Positions 44,529-56,963 of a DNA stretch of 64,000 nucleotides are shown here, in pieces. This stretch comes from Cytidiella melzeri. Taxonomy: Eukaryota > Basidiomycota > Agaricomycetes > Polyporales > Irpicaceae. The position numbers and the translations under genes were made by a program. The notes below the pieces were generated by a model. It worked only from the letters and a program-made list of their open reading frames with translations. It was not told where the DNA came from and searched no databases. Each line of letters opens with the position of its first letter. Positions within the stretch are counted from its first letter, which is position 1. Location of the stretch: contig JABYQR010000001.1 of the NCBI GenBank assembly GCA_022592445.1, positions 1-64,000 of the forward strand, read 5' to 3'.

Positions 44529-47473
44529 TTACCATTTCGTCCGCTCCCCCGCAGCGTACTTCAGCTCCTCCAATCTTGCTCTCATCTTCGGTCTGTCGAG
44601 TAGAAACCTGGTCAGATGCGCAAATAACCACTCTCTATTTATATACTCACACTTCAAGCAACTTCGCCTCCAACGCCTCCTTTTCCTGTTGCAGCGCCAA
44701 ACGCTTCTCCGCATCCAATTTCGTGAACACGTAACCGCCCTGTCCGTCATACTGCAATATCATAGAGTGATATCTCCACAAAGAAGGCCGATGTGACACG
44801 GTCAAGAGTGTAATGCCCAGCTGCGTTGCATGTTGCATCATCAAGCCCTCCATTTCGACGGGAACGAGAGACGTCGCTTCATCGAGAACAGCGTACTGCG
44901 ACGGACGTCAGAACTCTCGCAATACGACTGCCATTACGTCGATACTAACCTTCGGTTTATGATAGAACAACCTTGCCCAAGCAATCTTCTGCTGATCTCC
45001 ACCGCTCAACGTTTCTCGCCATTCCCGTGCGGCATCCCAGCCGCCTTCCCGTTCGACAATGTGGGCCATTTGCACAGTGGCCAAAATGGCCAACAGGTCT
45101 GCATCGGTGACACCGTCTGCCGCAGCAATGTATGAAGCATCAGCAACATATCCGCACTATGCTTCAACGACTGAAAAACACGCACCATGTTCCATATCCA
45201 ACTTCGAGTGAGGATATATAACTTGGTCACGCAGAGTCCCTAATGACAGGTACGGGCGTTGTGGTATGAGGATGAATTGATCTGAAGGAGGTTTTCGCAC
45301 TACGCCACCTATGCACCCTCATGTTTAGCATCGCCTCATAACGTGTGGTGAGTTGCTCACCATAAACCGGCCAAAGGCCGCCTAATATCCTAAACAGCGA
45401 TGATTTACCGCAGCCTGGGCATATCACTCAGCCAAAGGGCAGTAAATGTAATCGATTGTACTCACCGTTCGGTCCAACAATCAGCAGATGTTGCTGCGAG
45501 GGTTCCAAATGAGCTTAACAACAACTCCATTATCTAGAGACATCACCCACCCCTGGCTTTACATAAAAGCTCAAGCTCTTCACGAGAACATCTCCATTAG
45601 GCGTGACGATGGGGACGTTTTCGAATTGAATTTCCTCTGATTCGATAACTTTGCCACGGCCCTTCAGGACTGAAAGGGAGGATAAGGGCCAGTGATCGAA
45701 AGCGACGTTTGCAAAACGTGACTTACTCCTCGCATTCTCCCCAGTGCTCGCACTGCTGACAAGTGCCTTATCAAACTTGCCCTTCTTCACCTCCGCCATC
45801 GTGTCAAGCAGCATCGAGACACGGGAGGTGTATCCAGCCAACTCCGATAAATCTTTGTAGGAGTACATAACTCGTCCGAATGCATCTGAGAAGCGACTCT
45901 ATCAATGACACGACAATGATAGGCTGTTGCAAGACATACCTGAAGCCGAGAGAAGAAGTCTCCTATTTGTTACAAAACCTTCGGTTCGCGAGCCGAGGTC
46001 GAACGAATGGACGCCGGGAATCTTGAAGAACACGGGGATGGCGCAAATTCCCAGCTGGAAGACGATACGACGTTAGATTCGCAAACACGATATTGACCAC
46101 AGGACACTCACGCCGAAGCTTCCCCACAACCATTTGACAATGCCCTCCTCAACGCATCCATGCCACCACCGTTTCCCCAGCACCATGTTCTCGTGCTTCA
46201 CGAGGCCTGCATACTCTCGCTCAACGAGCATCTTCTCCGTCTCTTCGCCTCCGTAAAATGCAATTTCTTCTGAAAACTCGACGAGACGAGAATGCGTGTG
46301 GTGAAGTGCGCCAGACAGCTGGGCAGAGTGTGCGGCAAATGCCCCAAATGACGGCGTAAGAGCACGGACTGCATGGACAAAAATTGACCGTTCGTACTGC
46401 TGACTACTCTCGGCGGCGCATGACAGTGTAAGGTACTTACGGAGGGCTGCTGATGATTGCACCAGGATCGTTAGTATAACAAGACCTTCTGCTCCTACGT
46501 TCTGCGAGAGCTGATAATTGTATAGAATCACATCCAGAGTCGGTTTAGCAAGGTTGGAGTAAATCGCAGCGAGATGACTGGAGAACCGCTGTATGTCTTG
46601 TGTGATCATTCTGAGATTGGGAATCGTGGGTCAGGATAAACAGCATGTAGCCAGAACTTACTGGTCTGGATTCTTGATTCGATCGTCAAGATTTGCTATG
46701 CGAGGGGTCAGAATGAAGGTGACACCTAGCAGAACGTCACGTACCTAGCTTGTAATACACTTTATCCTGTAGCTCCTCGGTACCCAAATACTTTGTCATG
46801 ACTTCCTTTGTGAGACGTGTACGGTACGCTAATGCAAGCTTGCTTTGAATATAGTTTAATTGACTGTTGGTCCAAGTTGCAGGTATTGCAACCAGTAGCC
46901 ATTTGAGGATGTTGAGGAGAAACGGAAGGGGCTGCGCCCGAACGAGAGAAGCGACGATTCTTGCGAAACGCAGATATCAGGTTCGGTGCCCAGTAGAGTA
47001 TATGGACCGTAACATCGACACTCACTTCCCGTCCAATGCAGCCACATACAGTGAAATCACAGTCCTGAATATGAGAAGACTGGAATGCATGAAGAGAAGC
47101 ATAGCCTCCTTCGAGTGAAGACTGGGTATAACGATGCGAAGTATTCCAGACAGCCTCTGGTAGAAAACGGCATCTACCTTGGGATGAAAATACGCAGGTC
47201 TGTCAAGAGCATCAAAGGTGGCCAGTAATCAATACGCACTGCGACTCTCGGAGCCTTCTTCCCATCTTTACTCTCGCCGTCAGATTTGGCTTTCCCCTTG
47301 CCCTTCCCTCTACTACCTGGTGGTCCAGCGTTGGAAAACAGGGCATTGTATGTGGTTGAGAGGACATATAACACAAATGTCGCTGTCAGACCACGTTGTA
47401 TGATTGGCCGATGTCGGCCATACGCTGCAGTAAGTCGAGCTATTTGCTGCCGATGGGTTGACTGTGGAGGCAT
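44529..47473 (-). CDS. Peroxisomal long-chain acyl-CoA ABC half-transporter (ABCD/ALDP, Pxa1/Pxa2-like)
   Basis: ABCD half-transporters dimerise in the peroxisomal membrane and import fatty acyl-CoA for beta-oxidation. The N-terminus ([20 protein letters not shown]) leads to a membrane segment ([18 protein letters not shown]). The ALDP-type transmembrane domain has the characteristic [20 protein letters not shown] stretch and [20 protein letters not shown]. The nucleotide-binding domain shows Walker A GPNGCGKSS (split by an intron), the signature [19 protein letters not shown], Walker B/D-loop text and the H-loop [11 protein letters not shown]. The last exon gives a short coiled tail ([20 protein letters not shown]) to TAA at 44529. 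There are about 12 exons and roughly 740 residues. I cannot decide between the Pxa1 and Pxa2 orthologue. Confidence 0.9.
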
Positions 47474-47810
47474 TTATCTCGACTAAACTACAGGCTTGCT
47501 GAAGTCGGGCAACGCGACATGGAGGTGGGAGACAAATAGTACGAGGGCATGTGATACTTACACGACGTTGTCACTGCATGTGAAATCAGTGAAACCCTCC
47601 GATCGATCACCGTCACCGCTGTCTGCAATAGGGAATTTCGAACAAGCGTAGCCAACCTTCCGCCCCATGACCACGCCAGAATTTGTGTAAGTATTAGGTG
47701 AGCCCCCCGCCCGAACCATATGCATTAACAATCGCTAAAGCTAAACACTAGTACTACGCTCTAAGTTTCAGTCATTACGCGTCATTATCTCATTTCCACA
47801 ATTAATTCAT
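47474..47810. other. Intergenic region
   Basis: About 340 bp upstream of the ABC transporter and downstream of the repeat protein gene. Nothing specific seen. Confidence 0.5.
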
Positions 47811-49171
47811 TCAATCGAGCTCGTTCAAGCTGCGTGCGCTGTTAGTGAGTTCGCGAGCAAGAACCTCCATGAACTCGCGGCTCTGCTGCTGGTTGTTGCT
47901 TCCACTACACGAAACACTCATTAGTGCCACTCCTTGACTTGAAAGTTATAACAAATCGCATACCCGAAAACACTGGTGACAATCGGAGCAACGATCTTGA
48001 AGATGGTGGAGAAGATGCTAGCACCGCTGGCATCATCAACCTGCTGACGAGCAAGAAGCTCGATGAGCTCTCGCCGCTGCTGCTGGTTTGAGCTTCCTCC
48101 GCTATGAGGCAACAGTCAGAAATGCTTCGAAATGCAGGACGGTAGAGAAACACACCTGAACAGACCGCCAATAATGGGGGCAGCAATTTTGAAGATGGTA
48201 GAGAAGATACTGGCACCGCTGGCATCATCAACCTGCTGGCGGGCAAGGAGCTCAACAAAGTCACGCTGCTGTTGCTGGGTTCCTCCACTGAATAGCACGA
48301 TAATTAGAGCTGCTCCGTACTTTATACACGACAAATGTTACCTGAAGAGTCCACCAATAATGGGAGCAGCAATCTTGAAGATAGTGGATAGGATGCTAGC
48401 CCCACTGGCATCTGTGACATCCTGACGGGCCATGAGATCGTCGAACTCGCGTTCGGTAAGGTCACGCTTCAGGATGGCGCTCGCAAGACCCTTCAACAAG
48501 TTGCCGAAAGAGAAAGCGCCAGATGCTTCGGTGGCATCCTGACGAGCCATGAGCTCGCTGAACTCACGCTCGGTGAGGTCGCGCTTGAGGATGGCGCCAG
48601 CGAGACCCTTCAAGAAGTCGGTGATCGAGAAAGCACCGGACACGTCGGTGGCATCCTGGCGAGCTACGAGATTATTGAATTCGCGCTCGGTAAGGTCACG
48701 CTTGAGTATGATGCCAGCAAGGCCCTTCAAGAAGCTTCCAAAGGAGAATGCACCGGACGCATCATTGGTATCCTGGCGGGCCATGAGATCGTCGAACTCG
48801 CGCTCGGTGAGGTCGCGCTTGAGGACGATGCCAGCAAGGCCTTTCAAGAAGCTTCCGAAGGAGAATGCACCAGAGGTGTCGGTGGTATCTTGGCGAGCCA
48901 TAATCTCAGAGAACTCGCGCTCAGTGAGATCACGCTTGTGAACGGCACTGACGAGACCCTTCAAGACGTCACTGAAGGAGAAAGCACCGGATGCATCAGT
49001 GGCATCCTGGCGGGCGTAGAGGGCGGAAGGCTCGCTCCTTGCGACGAAGTTGCCGGCTTGACGAGCGAGGAGAAGTTCAGCTGCGTCTCTCCTGGCGTAG
49101 TGGGGAGCAGCAATGGTAGGGGCAGCGGTAGCAGCAGCGAAGAGGATGGCAGCGAAGGTAGAGGCACGCAT
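47811..49171 (-). CDS. Secreted KR-repeat precursor with amphipathic modules (Kex2-type repeat protein)
   Basis: The predicted product is 397 residues in four exons (49171-48342, 48287-48156, 48101-47964, 47904-47811), all introns in phase 2. The signal peptide is MRASTFAAILFAAATAAPTI. Exon 1 then encodes tandem modules of about 39 residues: KR, DLTEREF, a LMARQD-like box, TDASGAFSF, then an amphipathic LKGLAGIIL-type end, with five KRDLTEREF joints. The last module of exon 1 and exons 2 and 3 each end in an amphipathic segment (STIFKIAAPIIGGLF or close variant). Exon 4 ends ARSLNELD. The KR joints would be cut by the Golgi protease Kex2, releasing several similar peptides. Fungal Kex2-processed repeat proteins include the Ustilago repellent Rep1 and dikaritin precursors; I see no direct kinship. 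No tailoring enzyme lies nearby. Function is unknown. Confidence 0.8.
48342..49010 (-). repeat. Tandem 117-bp coding repeats
   Basis: Exon 1 of the secreted protein consists of successive 117-bp units encoding KRDLTEREF...ARQD..DASGAFSF...LKGLA. Synonymous and some nonsynonymous differences separate units, so the array is not brand-new. Confidence 0.8.
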
Positions 49172-50406
49172 GTTGATTCCAAATAGATGATCAAGTGGTG
49201 GAAAGTGGGAGCGAGAGTGGAAAGAGGGCGTAAAGGATTGAGAGCGAAGTCAATAAGAAAGCAATTGATAAAAAAGAACTAGGCTGCAACGAAGAGGTTG
49301 TCAGTATTGGTTGGCGAGGGAAGTCGAGAAAATGTCCTCACCAACCGGTACCTAGGTGAAGATGGCTGGAAAGAAAGAGGCTGAGGGAGCTGGAGAAAGT
49401 AGAGAGCACAACGTCCTCTCTTTATACTTGCAGGCCATGGCTTGGCACTCGCACACGAGCCCCCGGGCGTTGTGCAGTACTATTCTTCTTAGCGAGCTCA
49501 AACGCGAACATGCTTGATCGTTGCGTCCGTTCTGTGCACAGCCTGATCTAGCTCAATACAAATCTATGGCAGATTCGGTAAGAGTCAGCGGGCAGCGGCG
49601 ACACATTTGGGCGTACTGAGTGCGATACCGACCGGGTTGAACATGGGTGATGCATGCGACTTACAGAGGACGCTGTGTCAGAGTGACATATCAATCACCG
49701 CCATCAATCCACGCTCGCGCCTAGTTTGGCAAGTGTGATTGTTTACAAGTTCGTTGACGCGTAGTGCCAGCCCCGAAAGGGCCACTCAGATTCGTTTATG
49801 GCCGGCGCAGCTTCGAGGTGTGTTTCAAAACACATATGTCAAACATGCACAGACTGGACTGACAGCGAATCAGCTTGCGGAGTCACGAAGCCTTGTGCGG
49901 TCTGAGTAGTATATCGGAACAGAGCAAATAGACAGTTGTTCGTTTGTTGAATCGTGCGCATCATGTTCCCCAACAACCTCCATCCAGTAACATAAAACGC
50001 TGCCCGCAGGCTAGAATCTGCCAGCACTGCCCACCACCATTACACCATCATTTGAGTAACGGTAATCACGACGCTCGTTCTAAACCGTAGTCAGCCGAGC
50101 TCAGGCTGATCAACATGCTGCGACGCTTTACCTCGGTCATCCGTGGTAACTTACGGTCGCTACAGACAACTCTACCGAGTCAGCGCTGCTTCCTCGTCGC
50201 CAGCTCCCATGCTGTTTGAACTCACTCGTATCAAGTATCTCACTTACTTCAGGTGTAAATGACGGAGGGAGTAAATGGCGACCTTAGCACTGCACACAGC
50301 AACCAGTGCAGGTACAATGATAGAGCGTTAAATATAGGATTTGATGCTAACGTGCAGTTATGATCATGAAAAACACCATCATGATCCAATACGTCCACTA
50401 GGTACT
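49172..50406. other. Intergenic region (1.2 kb)
   Basis: This is the promoter side of the repeat-protein gene. The 5' flank has AT-rich words (TTTTTTATCAATTG on the minus strand, about 49265-49280). The rest shows no ORF with recognisable content on either strand. Confidence 0.5.
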
Positions 50407-51992
50407 TCACAGCTCAGCCCAGCCAGCGTCCTGTTCATCCCCTCCGACAAACATCGCCAATACAAACATAAACACGCTCGCCCCAACGCGCAATGAAAGG
50501 CCTCGGTACAACTGCCCAACTCCCGAACGTCTTAGCCAGTTGCCGCTGTCTTGACTCTGAGTGTCTTCTTGACGCTGCCCTTGTCCCTTGGTTAGACTCT
50601 TCCGCCTATGCCGCCGCCTAGGTCTAAGTGGTAAGTCGGAGCGTTCTTCCGTAAGAATGTGCCAGAAGGCGTCGACGACACCGTTATAAGGAGCCGGCCG
50701 TAGCTCCACACATCCTTTGAACGGTCGCGCAGTTCCGCGCGTCTGAACCTGTAACCGTCTCCTGACCGTCTCAAACGGCAGGGTTATGAGTAGACTTGCG
50801 CAGCTTCCTGCAAGCTCGACGGCGTTCCGCGCAAAAGGATGTGTTTCATAAGTCATCCGGAAGTAAGACGCAACAAGAGCAGGTAACGCGAATGGAACAA
50901 CTGCACGCAGTGTGCAGTCAAGGATAGCGGGTATGAAAATATGTGGGTGGAAATATATGCCATGCAAACCACCTTCGAGCTCAAGGATTTGATCAAGAGC
51001 GTCAAGAGGGCCTTTGTACATTCGATGTCGAGGATGGGCCGATTGCACAATGAGACGCGTACGAATGAGGTCCAAAGGAGAGAGTATAAACCCTGTGATA
51101 ACGTGAGATGCCACTGGGATTAGAAGGGGTGGTGGATTGTAGGTTGCGAGTGGCGAGTTGAGCGCAGGTATTGCTAGCGAAAGCACGCCTTCCAGCGCAG
51201 ACTGCACAGCGGGCCGGATGAATTGTTTTAATATATCGGTAATGGTGGTTGTCAAAAGACCTGTCGGAATTTTAAGCTTCACGTCATTGACTGACAAGGA
51301 ATATAGCTACCCTTCCATAGTGAGAGCCATCCTTCCGGCTCAAAATTCTTTAACCGAAACATCATGCCTGACGCTCCAGAGGCACTTCCCACAGGGATTA
51401 TATACTGTGGTACGACGGCTTCGTCCACCACCCACTGCCGCACGACGTATCCTCTCTCGTCTGTAGGACGTGGAGCCGGGCGTGCAGCACCCTCAGCAGT
51501 TGGGTCTGCGAAATAAGAGTCATGCTCCGCGTAAGCGTCGCTAAGCTATCGTCAAAATGGACGTGAGCATAGATTAACGTCAATGACAAGCTGAAAGAGA
51601 TATTGACACACCACATCGTCCTCGTTGTGGTCCTCCACCGCGACTGTGACTTCTTGGATCTCGGGCCCTTCGCTATCATGAGGTACCCACTGTACCTGAA
51701 GCAACAACTTTCCCACTTCCCACGGCAAAGCCACCGCCGTACTGGCATACTGGTAAAGCACAAACACCACCGCTCCGCGCAGCATTGAGGCAATGTCGGC
51801 TCCGCCTTCGTCATATCCCGACGGTGCTAAACCAAACACAAGGTGCTGCGAAGAGCGTGTAGACCATTGATGCGAGTGAGCCGGTACTATTGAAGCTGGT
51901 GACTGAGTTCCATTGACTGGAGGAGAAAAGGACCAGGTGGTTGTAGGAGGCGCATACAAGTCGCGCAACGACGCTGGCTGAGGTAAGGACAT
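50407..51992 (-). CDS. UGO1: UGO1-like mitochondrial outer-membrane fusion protein (carrier family)
   Basis: Ugo1 is a modified mitochondrial carrier in the outer membrane. It links Fzo1 and Mgm1 in mitochondrial fusion (SLC25A46 is the animal counterpart). The ATG at 51992 gives MSLPQPASLRDLYAPPTTTW; an upstream in-frame ATG at 52034 is possible but adds an untypical leader. LRGAVVFVLYQYASTAVALP and PWEVGKLLLQVQWVP form the first carrier-like repeat, and PTDERGYVVRQWVVDE is conserved. The exon ending FEPEGWLSLWKG is followed by a 50-nt intron, then GLLTTTITDILKQFI. FILSPLDLIRTRLIVQSAHP is a carrier signature, LPFETVRRRLQVQTRG a second. The stop is at 50407. Length is about 480 residues. Confidence 0.88.
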
Positions 51993-52422
51993 CTCCTCGA
52001 TTGGTAGTAGATTGCAGTGTCCTGGATCAATCAAAAATATCCAACACTGCTCATTGACCTTGAAGCACGACGGTTGAAGCTTTGAAGGTTGAACGTTGAA
52101 CGTTGAAGACTGAGCGCTGAATGCCGGAGTCTACACCGCCAGTCGGGCGTCACACGGCTCCCAGCTGAGACGAGTCAAAGGCCTGAGCTTCAATCATTAT
52201 TCAAATTGACCGCCAGGACGCTCGAATCCACTTTACACATACTTCGTTATCATACGTCAATATTGGCTACAATGCACCTCTGGGATGTTCGTTCATTGAG
52301 AAAAGGTATAGAATCATATCATGCCACTTGCTAAGCCACATACACTCGCAACCAGCTCATAGCACACTGAAGGGCAAGACATAGTATTAGTAAACTCTGT
52401 GAGAATCTTCTCCTCGTCCGTG
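51993..52422. other. Intergenic region
   Basis: About 430 bp of promoter for UGO1 and 3' end of the Myb/zinc-finger gene. It contains several overlapping GTTGAA(C/G) words (about 52074-52110). No gene. Confidence 0.45.
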
Positions 52423-54632
52423 TTAAGCCGAAGTCAACGTGGTAAGAACCTCCTGCGCCGATTGGGGGTGCAGTTTATCCGCGACCTTGCGAGCGAGAGC
52501 AGGAGGAACGTAATTCAGCTGATGAGGCAGCTGCTGAGAGTGGCCCTGCACAGCAACGTCAGAACAAATGGCAACAAAGGCAACTGTACTGACATGGGTC
52601 AAGTGATAGCGCAGTCCGCTCATCTGCTTATACTGATTCGTGCATCCTGAGCGAGGGCAAACAAATTTCTTCTTTGCACCAACAGCGGGTGTGTCTGCGT
52701 CGACAGGTGGTTCATCAGGCTGATGCGTGATCGAGGCAGATATCGCTTTCTGGAAATGGGCTTTGGAACTAGATAGGAGGCTTAACAGAAGGCCATGACA
52801 CGATATATGAAAGAGGCTTACAGTTGAAGATGATACTGGAGACCGTTGATGCTCTACATTGAGGACGTAAGTCTGCAAATACCTGTGCGACGAGACAGAA
52901 CCGAACTGACCTTCCACCCCTTGCCACAGTCTGGAAGGCCACATCGGTAAGGCCGTTCGCACATTGCGTCGTCGAGATGCTGGACTTTCCAGTGGTCATA
53001 CAATTCCTGGGATGTCCTGTAACACTTGCGACTCATCGCCTGCCCGGGTGGCCAGCACGTTTCGTGACCACAAACGTATGCTAGAACACTGAAATGCAAG
53101 CCAGTTGTTAGACGAACTTTTTCATGTTAGCAGTATGATACAAAACGTACTCATCGCTTGCTGGAAGCGAAGCACAAAGACGAGGTAGCCCGCCTTTGAT
53201 ACTGTGACGAGGCACTCTCTTCTCAGTGGTGGTAATCTTGCCATCGGCAGCTTTCTTCTTCTCGGCTGGAGTACGATAGTGGCGAGCGGGATCTTGCTCT
53301 GGCGATTGTTCTCGCTCGGTGGAGATCTGCAGTGGATCATCGCCTACAGGAGATAGGCCAGATATAGCGTACGATGACTCTTCAGCGCGAGTGGGCCGAG
53401 GTTCGAAGGCCTTGGCCCCGTGATTTAGAGCGCACGACTCTCGTTGGTAATCCTCGAAAGGCACTGGCAGAGACAAATCCTGTGAGCCAAGAGCGCTGAG
53501 GTCGGGACTAGAGCTAGAACTGGAGGATGACGAATGATGCTCTTGGGCTGAAGGTATAATTTGCGGCTGTCTTGTAGCTGCGATGGGGGAACTTGAACAA
53601 TCTTGAGCGGAGCCATCATTAGGAGGTTGTGTACTATATGCAACCTGGGCCTCGAGAAGTCGGTTGGCAGTTGGAGAGCCTGCATGCGTGGACGATGGCG
53701 ATAGCGAGGAAAGAGAAAGCGCGGCACTGAGAGACGACGAAGTAAATCGGAAAGGCGCTGGTTCTTGATATTCTGGCGCGTCAGGAATGGAAGGAAATAC
53801 AGGTGATAAATATGCAGTGGAGGGTAACGGCTGGAACTGGCCAGGCGATTCTTCCTGCATCAATTCAGCAGGGGGCACAAATGGCTCGTTATCTGTGTCC
53901 CAGTACGGCGACCCAACATAAGGAGGCGGAAGATCCCAGGTCGGCGGTAGCAGCACTGAAGACTGCTCTTCAGAGTCTGCTGCATAGTGGGTGTCCAGCA
54001 CCACAGTGTTTTCTTTACGGTTGCTGTTCTGTGCTTTCTTCCTCTCAAGCATTCTCCATCTGGGAGAAAGGCGATCTGTCCGCGGCCCATGAAGATACTG
54101 CGCCACTCAGACATACCTGTTACGACATGCTAATCCACTGCGATTGAGCTCTTGCCCTACTTGTCCCCATTTACCTCCGATGCGAGTATAGACCTCCAGG
54201 AGGATGCGATCTTCGTTGGTAGTCCATTCGTCTCTCCTAAGAGATGGGTCCAAGGCCTCTCGATAACGTTTCGAGCAGGCGTCGTCTGTGCGTCCAGGTA
54301 TATCTCGCGCAATGGTAGACCACTTCGTGCCGTGCTTGGCGTAAAGTCTCAGTAGAATTTGATCTTCATCTTGAGTCCAGGCAGATTTCTTGACATACGG
54401 CGAGAGGGAATGCAGCCATCGCTGAATAAATCAATAAAAAGTCAGAGTGCGTTGAGGAGAGTGACACGTCTCGTTCAGCATCACCGACCTTTCTGCATGC
54501 CTTGTTGGTTCTCCCTGGGACGCACAAAGCTATGGCTTTCCAGCTGTCGTTCTCGCCGTGGACGTGTACCGCCTGGATGAGGAGATTGTCTTCTTCCTTC
54601 GTCCATGGCTTTCCGATGCCTCTCTCTTTCAT
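52423..54632 (-). CDS. Three-repeat Myb plus C2H2 zinc-finger transcription regulator
   Basis: The ATG at 54632 starts MKERGIGKPWTKEEDNLL. Three Myb/SANT repeats follow: W-T-K-E-E-D (about 54600), SAWTQDEDQILLRLYAKHG (about 54390) and DEWTTNEDRILLEVYTRIGG (about 54220), each ending in a recognition-helix text such as IPGRTDDACSKRYRE. A long Ser/Pro-rich linker with an SSSSSSSSS run comes next. Then two C2H2-type regions: a finger ending YRCGLPDCGKGWKSINGLQY followed by HLQ, and FVCPRSGCTNQYKQMSGLRY followed by HLTH, the second resembling Sfp1-like fingers. An upstream Cys/His segment (YVCGHETCWPPG) precedes them. Several short introns were traced. The combination points to a nuclear DNA-binding regulator; targets unknown. 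Stop TAA at 52423-52425; about 620-650 residues. Confidence 0.82.
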
Positions 54633-54874
54633 GAGGCCACCTCCTCCCGCCACTTCACCCGTCGTGAAGGTATTGTTAGTTGCCCCCGCCAGATGTGCAC
54701 TGAGGACGATGAGAATCGATAGAGAGTCATATGAGAAAGAGAGAGAGGAGACCCCCGTTATGTTTTCTTCACGCCAGTCCTCAAAGACCTCAGGCCGAGA
54801 CCTATGACATGCATGACCGCCTAACTACAGCTTACGTAACATCCCATAATTGGCCTCTGTTCACTCTTGCCACC
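54633..54874. promoter_or_regulatory. Divergent promoter, Myb/zinc-finger gene and PRP17
   Basis: About 240 bp separate two oppositely oriented start codons. No TATA box stands out. The PRP17 ATG has a strong context (CCACCATGTCC). Confidence 0.6.
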
Positions 54875-56963
54875 ATGTCCCTCGTGCAAGGATACTCGTC
54901 GGATGAGGATGACGGCCCCCTCACGCACAGTAGCGATGCATTTGGGCTCGCGGGCCTCCCAGCGTCGAAGAAACCGCGTGTGGACGACTCCTCGCTGTCG
55001 AGCATGGCCATCGTCGCCGCTCCTCATGTACTGTCAGAGGTACGCCGCTGTTCTCAGCTTTACCTTCCGCCACCAGAATTCATGGCATACATAGGATCCA
55101 TTGAACCAAAGCTCGCTGGTAATGCGACCAACAGATACACGAATGAATGTTAACATTGGGTACGACGACATGATGACCCCCCTCCAAGGGCCCGAAAATC
55201 CGTTCGGCGACCGCAACCGCTTTCTCAACCAAAACGCTCTTGCAGGCCATGTCGAAGAACAGTCCATGTCAGAGCACGCATTTCGTCAACAACACCTGAC
55301 ACACTCTATTCTTGGCTACTCTGCTAATCCCTCTGTCGACCCGAATGCACCTGCAGTCCTAGGCTCGGTGGAGAAGGCTCAAGCAAACGGTTTTGCCACA
55401 ATTGACACCATCAAGGCACCGAGAGCGCAAAAAAAGCAGCTAAAAAGAAAACGTGGGCCGAAGGGTGATTTGGAGGTAGTAGACGGTAATGGAGCGTACG
55501 AGGGACCATGGGCCAAGTGGCAGAGCGATGAGCAGGAAAGCTATGTGCCGGAGGGTGACGAAGGCGACGAGGAGGAAGAGTCTGAGCCAGAAGAGGAGGT
55601 GCAAATTAGGAAGGCGAAACCCAAACGTGGTGCTCCAGGCTTGGAATCGTCTGTGTTCCATGGCAAGTCTTTGACAGACTATCAGGGAAGAACGTACATG
55701 TCCCCGCCGCTTTCCGAGGCACCCCAGCTGCAGCACGAGCCAGGCTCACAGGAGACGTTTATTCCCAAGGCGTGCATACATACATGGACGGGCCACACGC
55801 AAGGTGTCTCTGCGATTCGACTGTTTCCAGGTACCAGCCACCTGCTTCTCAGCGGCTCTATGGACACGAAAATTAAGGTGCGGGCGAAATAAACTGACCT
55901 TTTGTTTCTGGACTCACATTGGTGGCAGCTGTGGGACGTCTACACGCATGGCAACTGTCTTCGTACATTCCACGGGCATATGAAAGCTGTGAAGGATGTC
56001 ACGTTCTCCAACGACGGCAGGAAGTTCCTTTCGTGTGGATACGATCGTCAGATGAAGCTTTGGGATACGGAGACTGGCCAGTGCCTGAAACGCTTCAGCA
56101 ATGGCAAAATTCCGTACGTGATTCGATTTCATCCCGATGAGGACAAACAAAACATTTTCCTCGCTGGGATGTCGGACAAGAAGATCATCCAGGTCCGCCA
56201 CCGCTGTGACTCCTGCTCCGGTTTCTGACTAATTGACGTTACTCTCTTTGCGCAGTATGACATGAACTCGGGTGAGATTACGCAGGAGTACGATCAGCAC
56301 TTGGGTCCTGTGAACACGATCACCTTCGTTGACGAAAATAGGCGGTTCGTCACAACCTCCGATGATAAAACCATACGAGCCTGGGACTTCGATATCCCTG
56401 TTGTGATAAAGTATATCGCGGAGCCCCATATGCACTCAATGCCTGCTGTCACGCTGCACCCCAATAGTAAGTTCTGATACATTTCGATGGCGTGTAATAT
56501 GAACCGCTTGACATGCGCCTTCTTTGCAGAAAGATACTTTGCTGCCCAGTCGCTCGATAATCAAATCCTGGTGTACAGCACAGACAACTTCCGACAGGCC
56601 AGAAACAAGCGATTTGCAGGACACTCGGTAGCGGGATACGCTTGTCAGGTCGGCTTTTCGCCGGATGGTAAATGGATCAGTAGCGGAGACGGAGATGGCA
56701 ACGTCGTGTTCTGGGATTGGAAGACGGGCCGCATCAAGTCACGTCTTCGGGCGCATTCCAAAGTTGTGATAGCTCATGAATGGCTTCCCCACGAAACGGT
56801 GCGTGAGGTCATTTTTCTGCCACGCAGCACTCGCCTGACCAGGTTCGCCGTGCGCTCCAGTCAAAAGTAATTACTGCTTCCTGGGATGGTCTGATAAAAC
56901 TATGGGTAAAATCCAGTTTCCGCGGCTGCTTTGCGAGTGCTGATCATTCCTTTGCAGGACTGA
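54875..56963 (+). CDS. PRP17: PRP17/CDC40 pre-mRNA splicing factor (WD40)
   Basis: Prp17 acts in the second catalytic step of splicing as part of the spliceosome. Exon 1 (54875-55039) has [20 protein letters not shown]. Exon 2 starts at 55095 ([20 protein letters not shown]). An acidic/basic linker follows, then [15 protein letters not shown] and seven WD40-type blades: [105 protein letters not shown] and [15 protein letters not shown]. Introns fall between blades. The last exon contributes only Asp and the stop (56958-56963). About 580 residues, equal to the family size. Confidence 0.93.

Noticed and set aside
51241..51297. ATG at 51297 as the start of a separate carrier gene
   Set aside because: It lies in a 50-nt intron of UGO1. 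The exon before it (WLSLWKG) joins in frame to GLLTTTITD.
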